A stretch of DNA of 64,000 nt from Streptomyces sp. NRRL B-3428 (GCA_000721375.1 JOGW01000020.1:60260-124259); one strand, 5' to 3'. Positions 7,803-18,679 are shown, counted from the first letter of the stretch. Program-made: numbers and translations. The notes: a model not told the origin generated them from the letters alone.

Positions 7803-9008
7803 ATGCTCATCAGGAACGTCCGCCCCTGGGGCGGCCAGGCCTCGGACCTTGAGCTCGCGGACGGCCGGATCGTCGCCGTACTGCCTCACGAGCCGACCCG
7901 TTCCGAGGTCGGGGAGAGCATCGACGGGCGCGGCCGGCTCGCCATGCCGAGCTTCTCCGACGTCCACTGCCACCTGGACTCCAACCGGGTCGGCCTGCCG
8001 TTCCGCCCGCACACCGGCGGCCGGGGCGTATGGGAACAGGTGATGAACGACCGCGCGCACTGGCGCGAGGACCCGCCCGTCGCCGAGCGCACCACGAGCC
8101 TGCTCGGCCGGATGATCGAACGCGGCACCACCCGTGTCCGGTCGTACGCGCAGATCGACGCCGACTGCGGCCTGGAACGCTTCGAAGGCGTGCTCGCCGC
8201 GAAGGAAGCACACCAGGGTCGCGCGGAGGTGGAGATCATCGCGTTCCCGCAAGCCGGTCTGGTGCGTGAGAAGGGGGTACCCGAGCTGATGGACCAGGCG
8301 CTCTCCTCGGGCGCCGCGGTGGTCGGCGGCATCGATCCCTGCACGCTCGACCGCGATCCGGTGCGCCATCTCGACATCGTCTTCGGCCTGGCCGAACGCC
8401 ACCGGGCTCCCGTCGACATCCATCTGCACGAGCCCGGCCACCTCGGTGTTTTCAGCACCGATCTGGTCCTCGAGCGCACCCGGGCCCTCGGGATGCAGGG
8501 CAAGGTCACGATCTCCCACGGGTACGAACTGGGTGAAGTGGACGAGGCCACCCGGCGCAGGCTGATCGAGGAGTTCGCGGACCTCGACATCTCGATGGCG
8601 ACCATCGCCCCCGCTCAGCAGCCGACCTCACTGCCGGTGGCCGAACTGACCAAGGCAGGCGTACGCGTGGGCCTCGGCCAGGACGGCCAGCGGGACTTTT
8701 GGTCGCCTTACGGCAACGGCGACATGCTGGACCGCACCTGGCAGCTGGCGTTCACCAGCCGCTACCGCGCCGACGAACTGATCGAGCACGCCTGGGCCGT
8801 GGCCAGCCGCGGCGGCCACTCGATCCTGGACCCGTCGCTGCCGCGTCTGTCCTCGACCGCCGACCGGCCGGGTGTGGACGTCGGCGACGTGGCTGACCTG
8901 ATCCTCGTCGAGGGCGACACGGTGTCGGCGGCGGTGATGGACCGCGGAAGCGACCGCACGGTCCTGCACGCGGGCCGGGTCGTCGCCGATCAGCTTCAGC
9001 TTGTCTGA
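7803..9008 (+). CDS. Cytosine deaminase-like amidohydrolase
   Basis: 401 aa, close in size to E. coli CodA. Metal and catalytic signatures are present: HCH at residues 55-57, DIHLHE at 205-210 (His and catalytic Glu), SHGYEL at 239-243 and GQDGQRDFW around Asp294. Compared with CodA's GHDD, the second Asp is Gly, a position that shapes the pyrimidine pocket, so the substrate may not be cytosine. AAGGAG precedes the ATG. Second gene of the amidohydrolase pair. It likely opens or deaminates a ring compound delivered by the NCS1 permease (inference). Confidence 0.85.
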   Translation: MLIRNVRPWGGQASDLELADGRIVAVLPHEPTRSEVGESIDGRGRLAMPSFSDVHCHLDSNRVGLPFRPHTGGRGVWEQVMNDRAHWREDPPVAERTTSLLGRMIERGTTRVRSYAQIDADCGLERFEGVLAAKEAHQGRAEVEIIAFPQAGLVREKGVPELMDQALSSGAAVVGGIDPCTLDRDPVRHLDIVFGLAERHRAPVDIHLHEPGHLGVFSTDLVLERTRALGMQGKVTISHGYELGEVDEATRRRLIEEFADLDISMATIAPAQQPTSLPVAELTKAGVRVGLGQDGQRDFWSPYGNGDMLDRTWQLAFTSRYRADELIEHAWAVASRGGHSILDPSLPRLSSTADRPGVDVGDVADLILVEGDTVSAAVMDRGSDRTVLHAGRVVADQLQLV

Positions 9009-9060
9009 ACAGCCGCGCCTGTACGGACTGGCCGACGGCGGATGGCCGCGGAACGCGCCG

Positions 9061-9091
9061 AAGTGGAGCCGGGATCTCCCCGGCTCCACTT
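9061..9091. terminator. Bidirectional hairpin terminator
   Basis: Perfect 13-bp inverted repeat (AAGTGGAGCCGGG / CCCGGCTCCACTT) with a 5-nt loop. It sits between the convergent deaminase and xylanase genes. Confidence 0.8.
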
Positions 9092-9137
9092 CATGGTGCG
9101 CACGCGTCAGTAGACGCGGGTATATGGCCTGGTCTCA

Positions 9138-10586
<1,449 letters not shown>

Positions 10587-10617
10587 TCATCGGGAACGGA
10601 CTGTCCGGGCCATCGAT

Positions 10618-10633
10618 GTTCGATATTACGAAC
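10618..10633. promoter_or_regulatory. Palindromic operator candidate upstream of xlnA
   Basis: GTTCGATATTACGAAC: 5-bp arms (GTTCG/CGAAC) around ATATTA, 50 nt before the xlnA start. The extended form TGTTCGATATTACGAACC matches the site before the YtfQ-like gene (19867-19884) at 13 of 18 positions, suggesting one shared regulator. Confidence 0.45.
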
Positions 10634-10661
10634 CGTGATCGGTGACTCAGACAGGGAGATT

Positions 10662-10691
10662 GAAGGCTTGACGATGACTCGTCAAGCCTTC
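10662..10691. repeat. Perfect 13-bp hairpin in the xlnA-abfB divergent region
   Basis: GAAGGCTTGACGA and TCGTCAAGCCTTC separated by TGAC. No T-run follows on either strand, so it is not a classical terminator. It could be an operator for a dimeric repressor or a leader RNA hairpin. The rest of the 415-nt gap (10569-10983) shows no gene that I can support. Confidence 0.6.
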
Positions 10692-10983
10692 CGACCGAAG
10701 ATGTTTCCGTTCTCATGCCGACAATTTCCGGAACCCGACGAGACACCCGAGAGGCAATTAGCCCCGGCCCTTCTATTCAGTCCGCAGGGTGCGAAACTCG
10801 GCACGACCTGCGCTTACTTGACCCACGCACGTCTCGGTCCAGCATCCGTCGAGAGCCTCAACAGGCCATGCTTTGCGGCCACTTCGGCATCATCCCTTGA
10901 CCGAAGCAACCCGTCTCCCTACGTTGTGGCGTCGACCATCCGAGAAGTTTCCGTAAATTTTCCGGTACTTAGGAGACCTGCTG

Positions 10984-12465
10984 ATGCGGTTCCGTCATCC
11001 TCCCCTGCTCCAAGTGAGACGGCTGATCGCCGTACTCGCGCCCCTGCTGCTAGTGGCCGGCTTCCTCGGAGCCCAGCCCGCGGGCGCGGCGACAGTCGAC
11101 CCCAACGCCTCGTACGTGCTGGTCAACCGCAACAGCGGCAAGGCTCTGGACGTCTACAACCTGGCGACCAGCGACGGTGCGCGCATCACTCAGTGGGCCA
11201 GGAACGACCAGAACCAGCAGCAGTGGCAGTTCGTCGACTCCGGAGGCGGCTACTTCCGCATCAAGTCCCGCCACTCCGGCAAGGTCCTCGACGTCAGCGG
11301 CGCGTCCACCGCCAACGGCGCGGCGATCGTGCAGTGGACCGACGCGAACGCCGCCAACCAGCAGTGGCGGCTGGCCGACAGCTCGGACGGATACGTACGC
11401 CTCATCGCACGCCACAGCAACAAGGCACTCGAAGTGCAGGGCGCCTCGGCCGCCGACGGCGCCAACATCGTCCAGTACGACGACTGGGGCGGCGCCAACC
11501 AGCAGTGGCAGCTCGTCAAGGTGAGCGGCGGCACGCCCGGCACGTGCGAGCTCCCCTCGACCTACCGCTGGTCGTCGACGGGACCACTGGCACAGCCCAA
11601 GGCGGAGTGGGCCTCGCTCAAGGACTTCACCGTCGCCCCGTACAACGGCAAGCAGCTCGTCTACGCGACGACCCATGGCACCGCGGGGACGGGCAAGGCG
11701 TGGGGGTCGATGAACTTCGGCCTGTTCACCAACTATTCGGAGATGGCCTCGGCGAGCCAGAACGTGATGGCGTCGGGCACCGTCGCGCCCTCGCTCTTCT
11801 ACTTCGCGCCGAAGAACATCTGGGTGCTCACGTACCAGTGGGGCGCGGCCGCATTCAACTATCGGACGTCGACCGACCCGACCAACCCGAACGGCTGGTC
11901 GGCACCCCAGGCCCTGTTCACCGGAAGCCTCTCCGACCCCGGAACCGGCCCCATCGACCAGACGATCATCGGTGACGGCACCAACATGTACCTGTTCTTC
12001 GCCGGCGACAACGGCAAGATCTACCGGGCGAGCATGCCGATCGGGAACTTCCCTGGCAGCTTCGGTTCGTCGTACACGACGGTCATGAGCGACACGGTGA
12101 AGAACCTCTTCGAGGCCCCGCAGGTCTACAAGGTCAAGGACAAGAACCAGTACCTGATGATCGTCGAGGCTCGGGGCGCGGACGAGAAGCGCTTCTTCCG
12201 CTCGTTCACCGCGACCAGCCTGAACGGCTCCTGGACGCCGCAGGCCGCGACCGAATCCAACCCGTTCGCCGGCAAGGCCAATAGCGGCGCCACCTGGACC
12301 AACGACATCAGCCACGGCGAACTGCTGCGCACGAGCGCCGACCAGACCATGACCATCGATCCCTGCAACCTGCAACTGCTCTACCAGGGGCGCAGCCCCA
12401 GCTCCGACGGCGTCGACTACGGCCTACTCCCCTACCGTCCCGGCCTGTTGACGCTGCAGCGCTGA
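10984..12465 (+). CDS. abfB: Secreted GH62 alpha-L-arabinofuranosidase with N-terminal CBM13
   Basis: 493 aa: signal peptide (1-36, ending AQPAGAA), CBM13 with three QxW repeats (~40-178: QQQWQF, NQQWRL, NQQWQL), a short linker, then a GH62 five-bladed propeller (~190-493). Asp214 in SLKDFTVA fits the GH62 catalytic base and the Glu in YLMIVEARG the acid. It removes arabinose side chains from arabinoxylan, helping XlnA. The domain order (CBM13 first) matches the S. coelicolor GH62 enzyme. AGGAG lies 8 nt before the ATG. Divergent from xlnA. Confidence 0.93.
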   Translation: MRFRHPPLLQVRRLIAVLAPLLLVAGFLGAQPAGAATVDPNASYVLVNRNSGKALDVYNLATSDGARITQWARNDQNQQQWQFVDSGGGYFRIKSRHSGKVLDVSGASTANGAAIVQWTDANAANQQWRLADSSDGYVRLIARHSNKALEVQGASAADGANIVQYDDWGGANQQWQLVKVSGGTPGTCELPSTYRWSSTGPLAQPKAEWASLKDFTVAPYNGKQLVYATTHGTAGTGKAWGSMNFGLFTNYSEMASASQNVMASGTVAPSLFYFAPKNIWVLTYQWGAAAFNYRTSTDPTNPNGWSAPQALFTGSLSDPGTGPIDQTIIGDGTNMYLFFAGDNGKIYRASMPIGNFPGSFGSSYTTVMSDTVKNLFEAPQVYKVKDKNQYLMIVEARGADEKRFFRSFTATSLNGSWTPQAATESNPFAGKANSGATWTNDISHGELLRTSADQTMTIDPCNLQLLYQGRSPSSDGVDYGLLPYRPGLLTLQR

Positions 12466-12476
12466 CGGCGCAAAAC

Positions 12477-12506
12477 GGCCGGCCCGAGCTCATCCTCGGG
12501 CCGGCC
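12477..12506 (+). terminator. Rho-independent-type terminator of abfB
   Basis: Perfect 12-bp arms GGCCGGCCCGAG / CTCGGGCCGGCC with a 6-nt loop, 11 nt after the abfB stop. Confidence 0.85.
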
Positions 12507-12632
12507 TCCTGTTATTGACCACCACATCCGGCGGTGTCAGAATCGGCGGCTTCGATCAGCCGTACGACGTCCGATACTTCGAACGTCGCCTGGTCGCGCC
12601 ACGCCCCCCACCCCGCTCATGGAGCCGCGTCC

Positions 12633-14834
12633 ATGCTTCATCGCCTGCCCCACCCGCACAGCGCCCAAAGCCCCCGCGACCGCGGGTCGGTCCGCGGCGC
12701 CACACTGCTGACAGTCCTTGGGCTCCTGTCCGCGCTGCCGCCCGGGCACAGTGCGTACGCGGCGGGCCGCAGCGGCGACATCACCGCCGAGATCCTGGCG
12801 GGCCGCGATGTGTGGTTGAACGGCGACGCCGTCATACGCGTCCCGGCCGGGACAACCACGTACGAGGGCGTCATCAGCGGCGAAGGCACCTTGCGGATCG
12901 GCGGCAGTGGCACGCTGATCCTCACGAAGGACAGCGACTTCACGCTGCCCAAGGCGCGACAGCGGCAGGCGGTGAAGGTGCGGGGTGGCAACCACCCGTA
13001 CGTCACGGTCAGCCGGCCCGACCAGCCGGCCGTCACGGTCGAGCGGGGTGCCACGCTGCAGTACGGGACGGGTGGCGGCACGGGCCTGATCGGCCACTTC
13101 CCGTACAACACTCCTGGTTTCGCGCTGAATCAGGACAACATACGGGTCGACGGCACTCTGCGGCTCTCGCTCGTGCGGGCCTTCAATCTGGGCACCCTCA
13201 GCGGTTCGGGCCTGATCACCCAGCCTCGTTTCCTGTGGGGCAAGCTGCAGATCGCGGGCACCCACCCGTTCTCCGGCGTGATCGACAACGGTACGCAAAT
13301 GGACGCCGGGGCGCCGGAGTTCGCAGTGTCACTGCCGAACGCCCGCGCGGTCCTCAACCAGGGCACCTGGACCGTGGACACCCCGCTGGACCAGACCGTC
13401 ACGCTGCGGCAGAACTTCTATCAGCGTGAGTACGGCAGTGACATCAACGTCCAGTCGAGGCCCGGCAGCAAGGTGGTCCTGACCGGCCAGTACAGTCACA
13501 CCGACCGGGGCGGCGACACCAACCCCACGCTGAGTGACCCGGGCATCAACTGGCGCCCGCTGCCGAAGAACGTGGGCAAGCGCGGCACCAACATCAAGGG
13601 TGCGAACGTCCAGTGGGGCGACGGCACCACCGACAAGATCTTCATGCCTGGCACCGCGCAGACCGTGTACATCAATCTCCTTGCGGCCCGCTCCCGTTCC
13701 ACCCTCGCCTTCGCCTACAACGGGCCGGTCACGCTGGGCGCGCCGATCGGCGGCGGCCGCTTCCACGACACGCTCTCCGCCCCCGGCCAGGGCGACATCG
13801 TCATCAAGGGCGTACGCGGCAACGACGTCACCTTCGCGGCCGTCCAGTTCTACGACGGATCCACGACGATCGAGAAGGGTGCCACGCTGCGGCTCGGCAG
13901 TGGGAAGGCGGGCGGGGACGGCGGACTGCTGACGTCCGCGGCCCGCTACCAGGTCATCAACGACGGCTCGCTGATCTCCCGTAACTCCGGCAAGCCGCTG
14001 TCCTTGTCGAAGATCAGTGGCAGTGGCTCGTTCATCCAGGCCGGCGCGGCCACGACCCGCCTGACCGGCGCGCTCTCCTACACCGGTCCGACCGAGGTCA
14101 CCAAGGGCACGCTCGCTCTTACCGGTGGCAGCCTGAAGTCCAATAGCGCGGTGTCCCTCAAGGCGGCAGGCACCACGCTTGATCTGACCAAGGCCGGTGA
14201 CCAGACCCTGCGCAACGTCAGCCTGGCGAAGGGTGCCACGATCCGCTACGGGAGCGACGCGACACTGATCCTCACAGGCACCGACAAGACCGGCGGCCTG
14301 TTCGGCACCTTCCAGGGCGGCGAGCTCCGGGCCACCGGGAGCACGGCGGGAGCCTTCACCGTCAAGGGCGACTACTCCCAGACCCGCCAGGCACGCCTCA
14401 CCGTCCGGGCCGACGGCAAGCCGCTGGAGGTGACCGGCACCGTGCAGCTCGCCGGAGAACTGCGCATCGACCCCAAGGCGCAGCCGCCCGTAGGCGCCCC
14501 TGAGACGGTGCTCATCTCCAACTCCGGCTCCGACAAGGTCTCCGGCACCTTCGCCGGGCTCGCCGAGGGCGCGACCCTCACGCTGCAGGGCGCCGAGTAC
14601 GCCCTGACGTACAAGGGCGGCGACGGCAATGACGTGGCTCTGGTCCGCGCCAAGTCCTCCCAGGCCGCCGCCAAGGGAGCAGCGCAGGCAGCCGACGACT
14701 CCCGTGGCGGCTCGTCCTTTCCCTGGTCGACCACCGCTCTGACCGTCACGACCCTCGTCCTCGCGGCGCTCGCCCTGCGCTTCGCCGGCCGGAGCCGTCG
14801 CGGCAGGCGCCGTGGAAGCCATCGGGCCGGCTGA
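12633..14834 (+). CDS. Secreted, membrane-anchored beta-helix protein with autotransporter-type strand repeats
   Basis: 733 aa from the ATG at 12633, which has GGAG 8 nt upstream; a longer frame begins at 12534. Signal peptide ~1-42 (ATLLTVLGLLSALPPG). The body is Gly/Thr/Val-rich beta-helix sequence with units such as GVISGEGTLRIGGSGTLILT and GALSYTGPTEVTKGTLALTGG, the form of autotransporter-associated beta-strand (PATR) repeats. The C-terminus has a single TM (TALTVTTLVLAALALRFA) followed by an Arg/Gly tail, so it stays on the outer face of the membrane. No catalytic motif recognised. Lying between hemicellulase genes, it may bind or display polysaccharide, but this is inference. Confidence 0.75.
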   Translation: MLHRLPHPHSAQSPRDRGSVRGATLLTVLGLLSALPPGHSAYAAGRSGDITAEILAGRDVWLNGDAVIRVPAGTTTYEGVISGEGTLRIGGSGTLILTKDSDFTLPKARQRQAVKVRGGNHPYVTVSRPDQPAVTVERGATLQYGTGGGTGLIGHFPYNTPGFALNQDNIRVDGTLRLSLVRAFNLGTLSGSGLITQPRFLWGKLQIAGTHPFSGVIDNGTQMDAGAPEFAVSLPNARAVLNQGTWTVDTPLDQTVTLRQNFYQREYGSDINVQSRPGSKVVLTGQYSHTDRGGDTNPTLSDPGINWRPLPKNVGKRGTNIKGANVQWGDGTTDKIFMPGTAQTVYINLLAARSRSTLAFAYNGPVTLGAPIGGGRFHDTLSAPGQGDIVIKGVRGNDVTFAAVQFYDGSTTIEKGATLRLGSGKAGGDGGLLTSAARYQVINDGSLISRNSGKPLSLSKISGSGSFIQAGAATTRLTGALSYTGPTEVTKGTLALTGGSLKSNSAVSLKAAGTTLDLTKAGDQTLRNVSLAKGATIRYGSDATLILTGTDKTGGLFGTFQGGELRATGSTAGAFTVKGDYSQTRQARLTVRADGKPLEVTGTVQLAGELRIDPKAQPPVGAPETVLISNSGSDKVSGTFAGLAEGATLTLQGAEYALTYKGGDGNDVALVRAKSSQAAAKGAAQAADDSRGGSSFPWSTTALTVTTLVLAALALRFAGRSRRGRRRGSHRAG

Positions 14835-14839
14835 CAGCA

Positions 14840-14865
14840 CAGGGCGCCCTGCAGAGGGCGCCCTG
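14840..14865 (+). terminator. Hairpin terminator after the beta-helix gene
   Basis: 11-bp arms CAGGGCGCCCT / AGGGCGCCCTG with a GCAG loop, directly after the stop codon. It also serves the convergent ABC operon end. Confidence 0.8.
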
Positions 14866-14902
14866 CCTACCGTGCCTCAAGGACAGCCGCAGCCGCTCCC
14901 CC

Positions 14903-15925
14903 TCAGGTTTTCCGACGAGCCGTCATCGCCCGCTGGATCAGGATGAACGCGCACAGCAGCACACCCGTCGCGATCTTCGTCCACCACGAGCTCAGGGTGC
15001 CCTCGAACTGGATGAGGCTCTTGATCAGGCCGAGGACGAGAACACCGAACAGGGTGCCGATCACATAGCCGGAGCCGCCCGTCAGGAGCGTGCCGCCGAT
15101 GACGACCGCGGCGATCGCGTCGAGTTCCATGCCGGTGGCGTGCAGCGGGTCGCCGGACTGGATGTAGAGCGTGAAGAGCAGGCCGGCGAGAGCCGAGCAG
15201 AAGCCGCTCATCGTGTAGACGCCGATCTTCGTGCCGCCCTGCGGCAGGCCCATGAGGAGGGCCGATTGCTCGTTGCCGCCGATCGCGTACACCCGGCGGC
15301 CCAGGCGCGTGTAGTGCAGCACGTAGAAGGCGGCCGCGAGGACCACCAGGGCGACGACGGCTCCGATGGACAGGAAGGACCCGCCCAGCGAGATCTGTGT
15401 CTGGGCCATGCTGCTGATGGAGGCGTCGCCGATGGCGATGGACTCCTTGCTGATGACCAGGCACAGGCCGCGGAAGAGGAAGAGTCCTGCGAGGGTCACG
15501 ATGAAGGGCTGGATCTCGAAGTTGTGGATCACGTAGCCCATAAGGAAGCCGCCGAGCGCTCCCACGGCGAGCGCCATGGGGATGACGATCACGACCGGCA
15601 GGCCCTGCCGCTCCACCAGCCACGCCGTGAACATGGTGGTGAAGCCGATGACGGAGCCGACGGAGAGGTCGATGCCGCCGGAGAGGATGACGAACGTGGC
15701 GCCGACGGCCGCGACAAGGAGGTAGCTGTTGTCGATGAACAGGTTGAGGAAGACCTGCGCCTCGCCGAATCCGTAGTTCTGGTAGCGGCTCAGACCGGCC
15801 GCGTACATCACGAGGAAGAGTGCGGCCGTCACCAGGACGGGCAGCCGCCGGTCGGCGAGGACACGCGCGGCCCTGCTCATCGGTCGGCTGTCCGTCGTTG
15901 TGGGCCGCTGGGTGGTCGTGCTCAT
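14903..15925 (-). CDS. yjfF: Sugar ABC transporter permease, YjfF-like
   Basis: 340 aa BPD_transp_2 permease with about 8-10 TM helices. Family motif GGIDLSVGSVIGF is near residue 85 and the loop GGNEQSALLMGLP near 215. E. coli YjfF is one of two permeases of the YtfQRT-YjfF furanose importer. The ATG at 15925 overlaps the TGA of the preceding permease (ATGA). Last gene of the SBP-ATPase-permease-permease operon. Specificity could be galactofuranose, arabinofuranose or another sugar; the arabinofuranosidase context makes pentoses plausible. Confidence 0.88.
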   Translation of the reverse strand: MSTTTQRPTTTDSRPMSRAARVLADRRLPVLVTAALFLVMYAAGLSRYQNYGFGEAQVFLNLFIDNSYLLVAAVGATFVILSGGIDLSVGSVIGFTTMFTAWLVERQGLPVVIVIPMALAVGALGGFLMGYVIHNFEIQPFIVTLAGLFLFRGLCLVISKESIAIGDASISSMAQTQISLGGSFLSIGAVVALVVLAAAFYVLHYTRLGRRVYAIGGNEQSALLMGLPQGGTKIGVYTMSGFCSALAGLLFTLYIQSGDPLHATGMELDAIAAVVIGGTLLTGGSGYVIGTLFGVLVLGLIKSLIQFEGTLSSWWTKIATGVLLCAFILIQRAMTARRKT

Positions 15926-17016
15926 CACGACACCTCCATCTTGGGAGCGGCCTCGGCCGTCGCGGCGGTGTCCGCCGGGGCCGGTGCCGGGACCTGCTTG
16001 CGGCCGCCCTTGGCGCCGAACACCTTGGCGCGGAACTTCGGGGACTGCATCAGGCAGACGATGATGACGACGGCGGCCTTGAAGACGAGGTTGGTCTGGG
16101 TCGGTACGCCGATGGTGTAGATCGTGGTGGTCAGGGTCTGGATGACCAGGGCGCCGACGACCGTGCCGCCGATGGAGAACCGGCCGCCGGTCAGCGAGGT
16201 GCCGCCGATGACCACGGCGAGGATGGCGTCCAGTTCGATCCACAGACCGGCGTTGTTGCCGTCCGCGGCCGAGGTGTTGGAGCTGATCATGAGGCCCGCG
16301 ATGCCGGCGCACAGCGCGCAGAACACGTACACCATGATCTTGATACGGCGGGAGCGGATGCCGACGAGCCGGCTGGCCTCGGCGTTGCCGCCGACGGACT
16401 CCACCAGGAGTCCGAGCGCGGTGCGGCGGGTCAGAACCACCGTGACGGCCACGACGGCGGCCACCACGAAGATGGAGAAGGGCAGGGTCAGCCAGTAGCC
16501 GCCGCCGATCAGCTTGTACCGCTCGCTGTTGACGGTGATGATCTGCCCGTCGGTGATCAGCTGGGCGACACCGCGTCCGGCGACCATGATGATCAGCGTG
16601 GCGATGATCGGCTGGATGCCCATCCTGGCGACCAGGAAGCCATTCCACAGACCGCAGACGACCGCGGCCACCAGGCCGATGCCGATGGCCGCGAACACCG
16701 CGGACAGGGCGTTCTGATCGGCCTGTTCACTGATGTGGGAGCAGGCCAGGGCGCCGGTGATCGCGACGACGGCGCCGACGGAGAGGTCGATGCCGCCCGT
16801 CGCGATGACGAGGGTCATGCCGACCGCGACCAGGATCAGCGGCGATCCGAACAGAACGATCGAGATGAGGCTGCCGTAGAGGTGGCCTTCCGCCATCTTG
16901 ATCGAGAAGAAGTCGGGGGTGAAGGGGACGTTGACGAGCAGCAGGACGACCAGCACGGCGACCGGCCAGAACAGGTGATGGTGCGTCCATGCTCGCCAGC
17001 GTGGAGTGGTGGTCAC
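15925..17016 (-). CDS. ytfT: Sugar ABC transporter permease, YtfT-like
   Basis: 363 aa, same permease family, with GGIDLSVGAVVAITGAL near residue 75 and the coupling loop GGNAEASRLVGI near 215. A Lys/Ala/Pro-rich cytoplasmic tail (KGGRKQVPAPAPADTA) extends past the usual end. The GTG start at 17016 overlaps the ATPase stop as GTGA. Heterodimer partner of the YjfF-like protein. Confidence 0.88.
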   Translation of the reverse strand: MTTTPRWRAWTHHHLFWPVAVLVVLLLVNVPFTPDFFSIKMAEGHLYGSLISIVLFGSPLILVAVGMTLVIATGGIDLSVGAVVAITGALACSHISEQADQNALSAVFAAIGIGLVAAVVCGLWNGFLVARMGIQPIIATLIIMVAGRGVAQLITDGQIITVNSERYKLIGGGYWLTLPFSIFVVAAVVAVTVVLTRRTALGLLVESVGGNAEASRLVGIRSRRIKIMVYVFCALCAGIAGLMISSNTSAADGNNAGLWIELDAILAVVIGGTSLTGGRFSIGGTVVGALVIQTLTTTIYTIGVPTQTNLVFKAAVVIIVCLMQSPKFRAKVFGAKGGRKQVPAPAPADTAATAEAAPKMEVS

Positions 17017-18551
17017 TGGTGCTCTCCGCTCGCAATGGTCTCCAGAATCCGGGTGGGCGTGATCTCCGGCCCGTTGGCGAGCTGCGCCACCAGCTTGCGG
17101 TCGCGCAGCACTCCGATGGTGTGGCTGAGCCGCAGGACCTCCTCCAGCTCGGCCGCGATGTAAAGGACGGCCATGCCCTCCTCGGAGAGCGAGACCACGA
17201 GTTTCTGGATCTCGGCCTTCGCGCCGATGTCGATGCCGCGCGTCGGCTCGTCCAGGATCAGCAGTTTGGGCTGGGTGATCAGCCAGCGCGCGAGCAGCAC
17301 CTTCTGCTGGTTGCCGCCGCTGAGTTGGCCGACTCGCGCCTCGGGGTTGGCGGGGCGGATGTCGAGGGCCGCGATGTATTTGGCGACGAGTTCGTCGCGT
17401 TGGGCGGTGGGGATGGGGCGGGTCCAGCCGCGTGCGGCCTGCAGGGCGAGGATGATGTTCTCGCGTACCGTCAGATCCGGTATCAGGCCTTCGGTCTTGC
17501 GGTTCTCCGAGCAGTAGGCGACGCCTGCGCCGATCGCGTCGTTCGGGGCGCTCATCGAGACCTGCTTGCCGCCGATGGTGACGGTGCCGCTGTCCGGATG
17601 GTCGGCGCCGAACAGCAGCCGGGCGAGTTCGGTGCGGCCGGAGCCGAGGAGTCCGGCGAGTCCGATGACCTCGCCCTTCTTGATCTCCAGGTCGAACGGG
17701 GCGATGCCGCCGGCGCGGCCGACACCGTCCGCCTTGAGCAGCGACTCCCCCACGTCGGCGTGCAGTTGGTGGTCGTGGAGTTCCTCGAGCTGGTCGAGGG
17801 CCTTGCCGATCATCAGCTGGACGAGGCCGACCTGGTCGAGGTCGCGGACCATGTGCTCGCCGACGAGGGTGCCGTTGCGCAGGACGGTCATCCGGTCGCA
17901 GACCTCGTAGATCTGGTCCAGGAAGTGCGAGACGAACAGGATCGCCACGCCCTCGTCCTTCAACCGGCGCATCAGCGCGAAGAGTTCGAGCACCTCGTCT
18001 CGGTCGAGGCTGGAGGTCGGCTCGTCGAGGATCAGCACCTTGGTGCCCGCCCCCGCGGTGGCGGCGTCCGCGGTGCCCACCGACCGTACGATCGCAACCA
18101 GTTGCTGCACGGCGAGGGGGTACGAGGACAGCGGGGCGGTGACGTCGATGTCGAGGCCGAGCCGGTCGACCAGTCCGGCCGCGTCCCGGCGCAGCTTCTT
18201 CCACTGGATACGGCCGAAGCGGGTGGGTTCGCGTCCGATGAAGATGTTCTCCGCCACCGACAGGTTGGGGCAGAGGTTGACCTCCTGGTAGACCGTGCTG
18301 ACGCCGGCCTGTTGGGCCTGCGCCGGGCTGGCGAACCGTACGGAGGTGCCGCTCAGGGTGATGGTGCCGCCGTCCAGGGGGTGGACGCCGGTCAGGACCT
18401 TGATGAGGGTGGACTTCCCGGCGCCGTTCTCGCCGAGCAGGGCGTGGATCTCGCCGGGGAAGAGCCGGAAGTCGACACCCGACAGAGCTCGTACCCCCGG
18501 AAACTCTTTGATGATGCCCGTCATCTCCAGGACGGGCTGCGGCTCTGCCAT
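17013..18551 (-). CDS. ytfR: Sugar ABC transporter ATP-binding protein, YtfR/RbsA-like (tandem ATPase)
   Basis: 512 aa with two ATPase halves. The first has Walker A GENGAGKST (~40) and Walker B VLILDEPTSSLD. In the second half the Walker A is degenerate (GLLGSGRTEL), with LSGGNQQKVLLARW and LLILDEPTRGID, as normal for the RbsA group. I chose the ATG at 18551 because AGGAG lies 7 nt before it; an in-frame ATG five codons upstream lacks a ribosome site. It follows the binding-protein gene after a 240-nt spacer full of short repeats. Confidence 0.9.
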   Translation of the reverse strand: MAEPQPVLEMTGIIKEFPGVRALSGVDFRLFPGEIHALLGENGAGKSTLIKVLTGVHPLDGGTITLSGTSVRFASPAQAQQAGVSTVYQEVNLCPNLSVAENIFIGREPTRFGRIQWKKLRRDAAGLVDRLGLDIDVTAPLSSYPLAVQQLVAIVRSVGTADAATAGAGTKVLILDEPTSSLDRDEVLELFALMRRLKDEGVAILFVSHFLDQIYEVCDRMTVLRNGTLVGEHMVRDLDQVGLVQLMIGKALDQLEELHDHQLHADVGESLLKADGVGRAGGIAPFDLEIKKGEVIGLAGLLGSGRTELARLLFGADHPDSGTVTIGGKQVSMSAPNDAIGAGVAYCSENRKTEGLIPDLTVRENIILALQAARGWTRPIPTAQRDELVAKYIAALDIRPANPEARVGQLSGGNQQKVLLARWLITQPKLLILDEPTRGIDIGAKAEIQKLVVSLSEEGMAVLYIAAELEEVLRLSHTIGVLRDRKLVAQLANGPEITPTRILETIASGEHQ

Positions 18552-18586
18552 GGCAGTGCTCCTCATGGATTTCGTCTCTGCCCGCG

Positions 18587-18636
18587 GGGAGCCCCTGGGC
18601 GGCCCTTGGTCGTAGGCCCGCCGGACGGGGGCTCCC
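18587..18636. repeat. Inverted repeat upstream of the ABC ATPase gene
   Basis: GGGAGCCCC (18587-18595) pairs with GGGGCTCCC (18628-18636). It lies in the spacer just ahead of the ATPase ribosome site and could be a processing or attenuation hairpin in the operon mRNA. Confidence 0.4.
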
Positions 18637-18679
18637 TGCCGGTGCGTGCGATCAGTCGTGGCGTGCGGATGCCGTCAGT

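Noticed and set aside
10941..10975. GGAAACTTCTCGG and related A/T-rich stretch before abfB as a known GAAA-N-TTTC xylanase operator
   Set aside because: Match is imperfect and one base short; not convincing without a motif scan.
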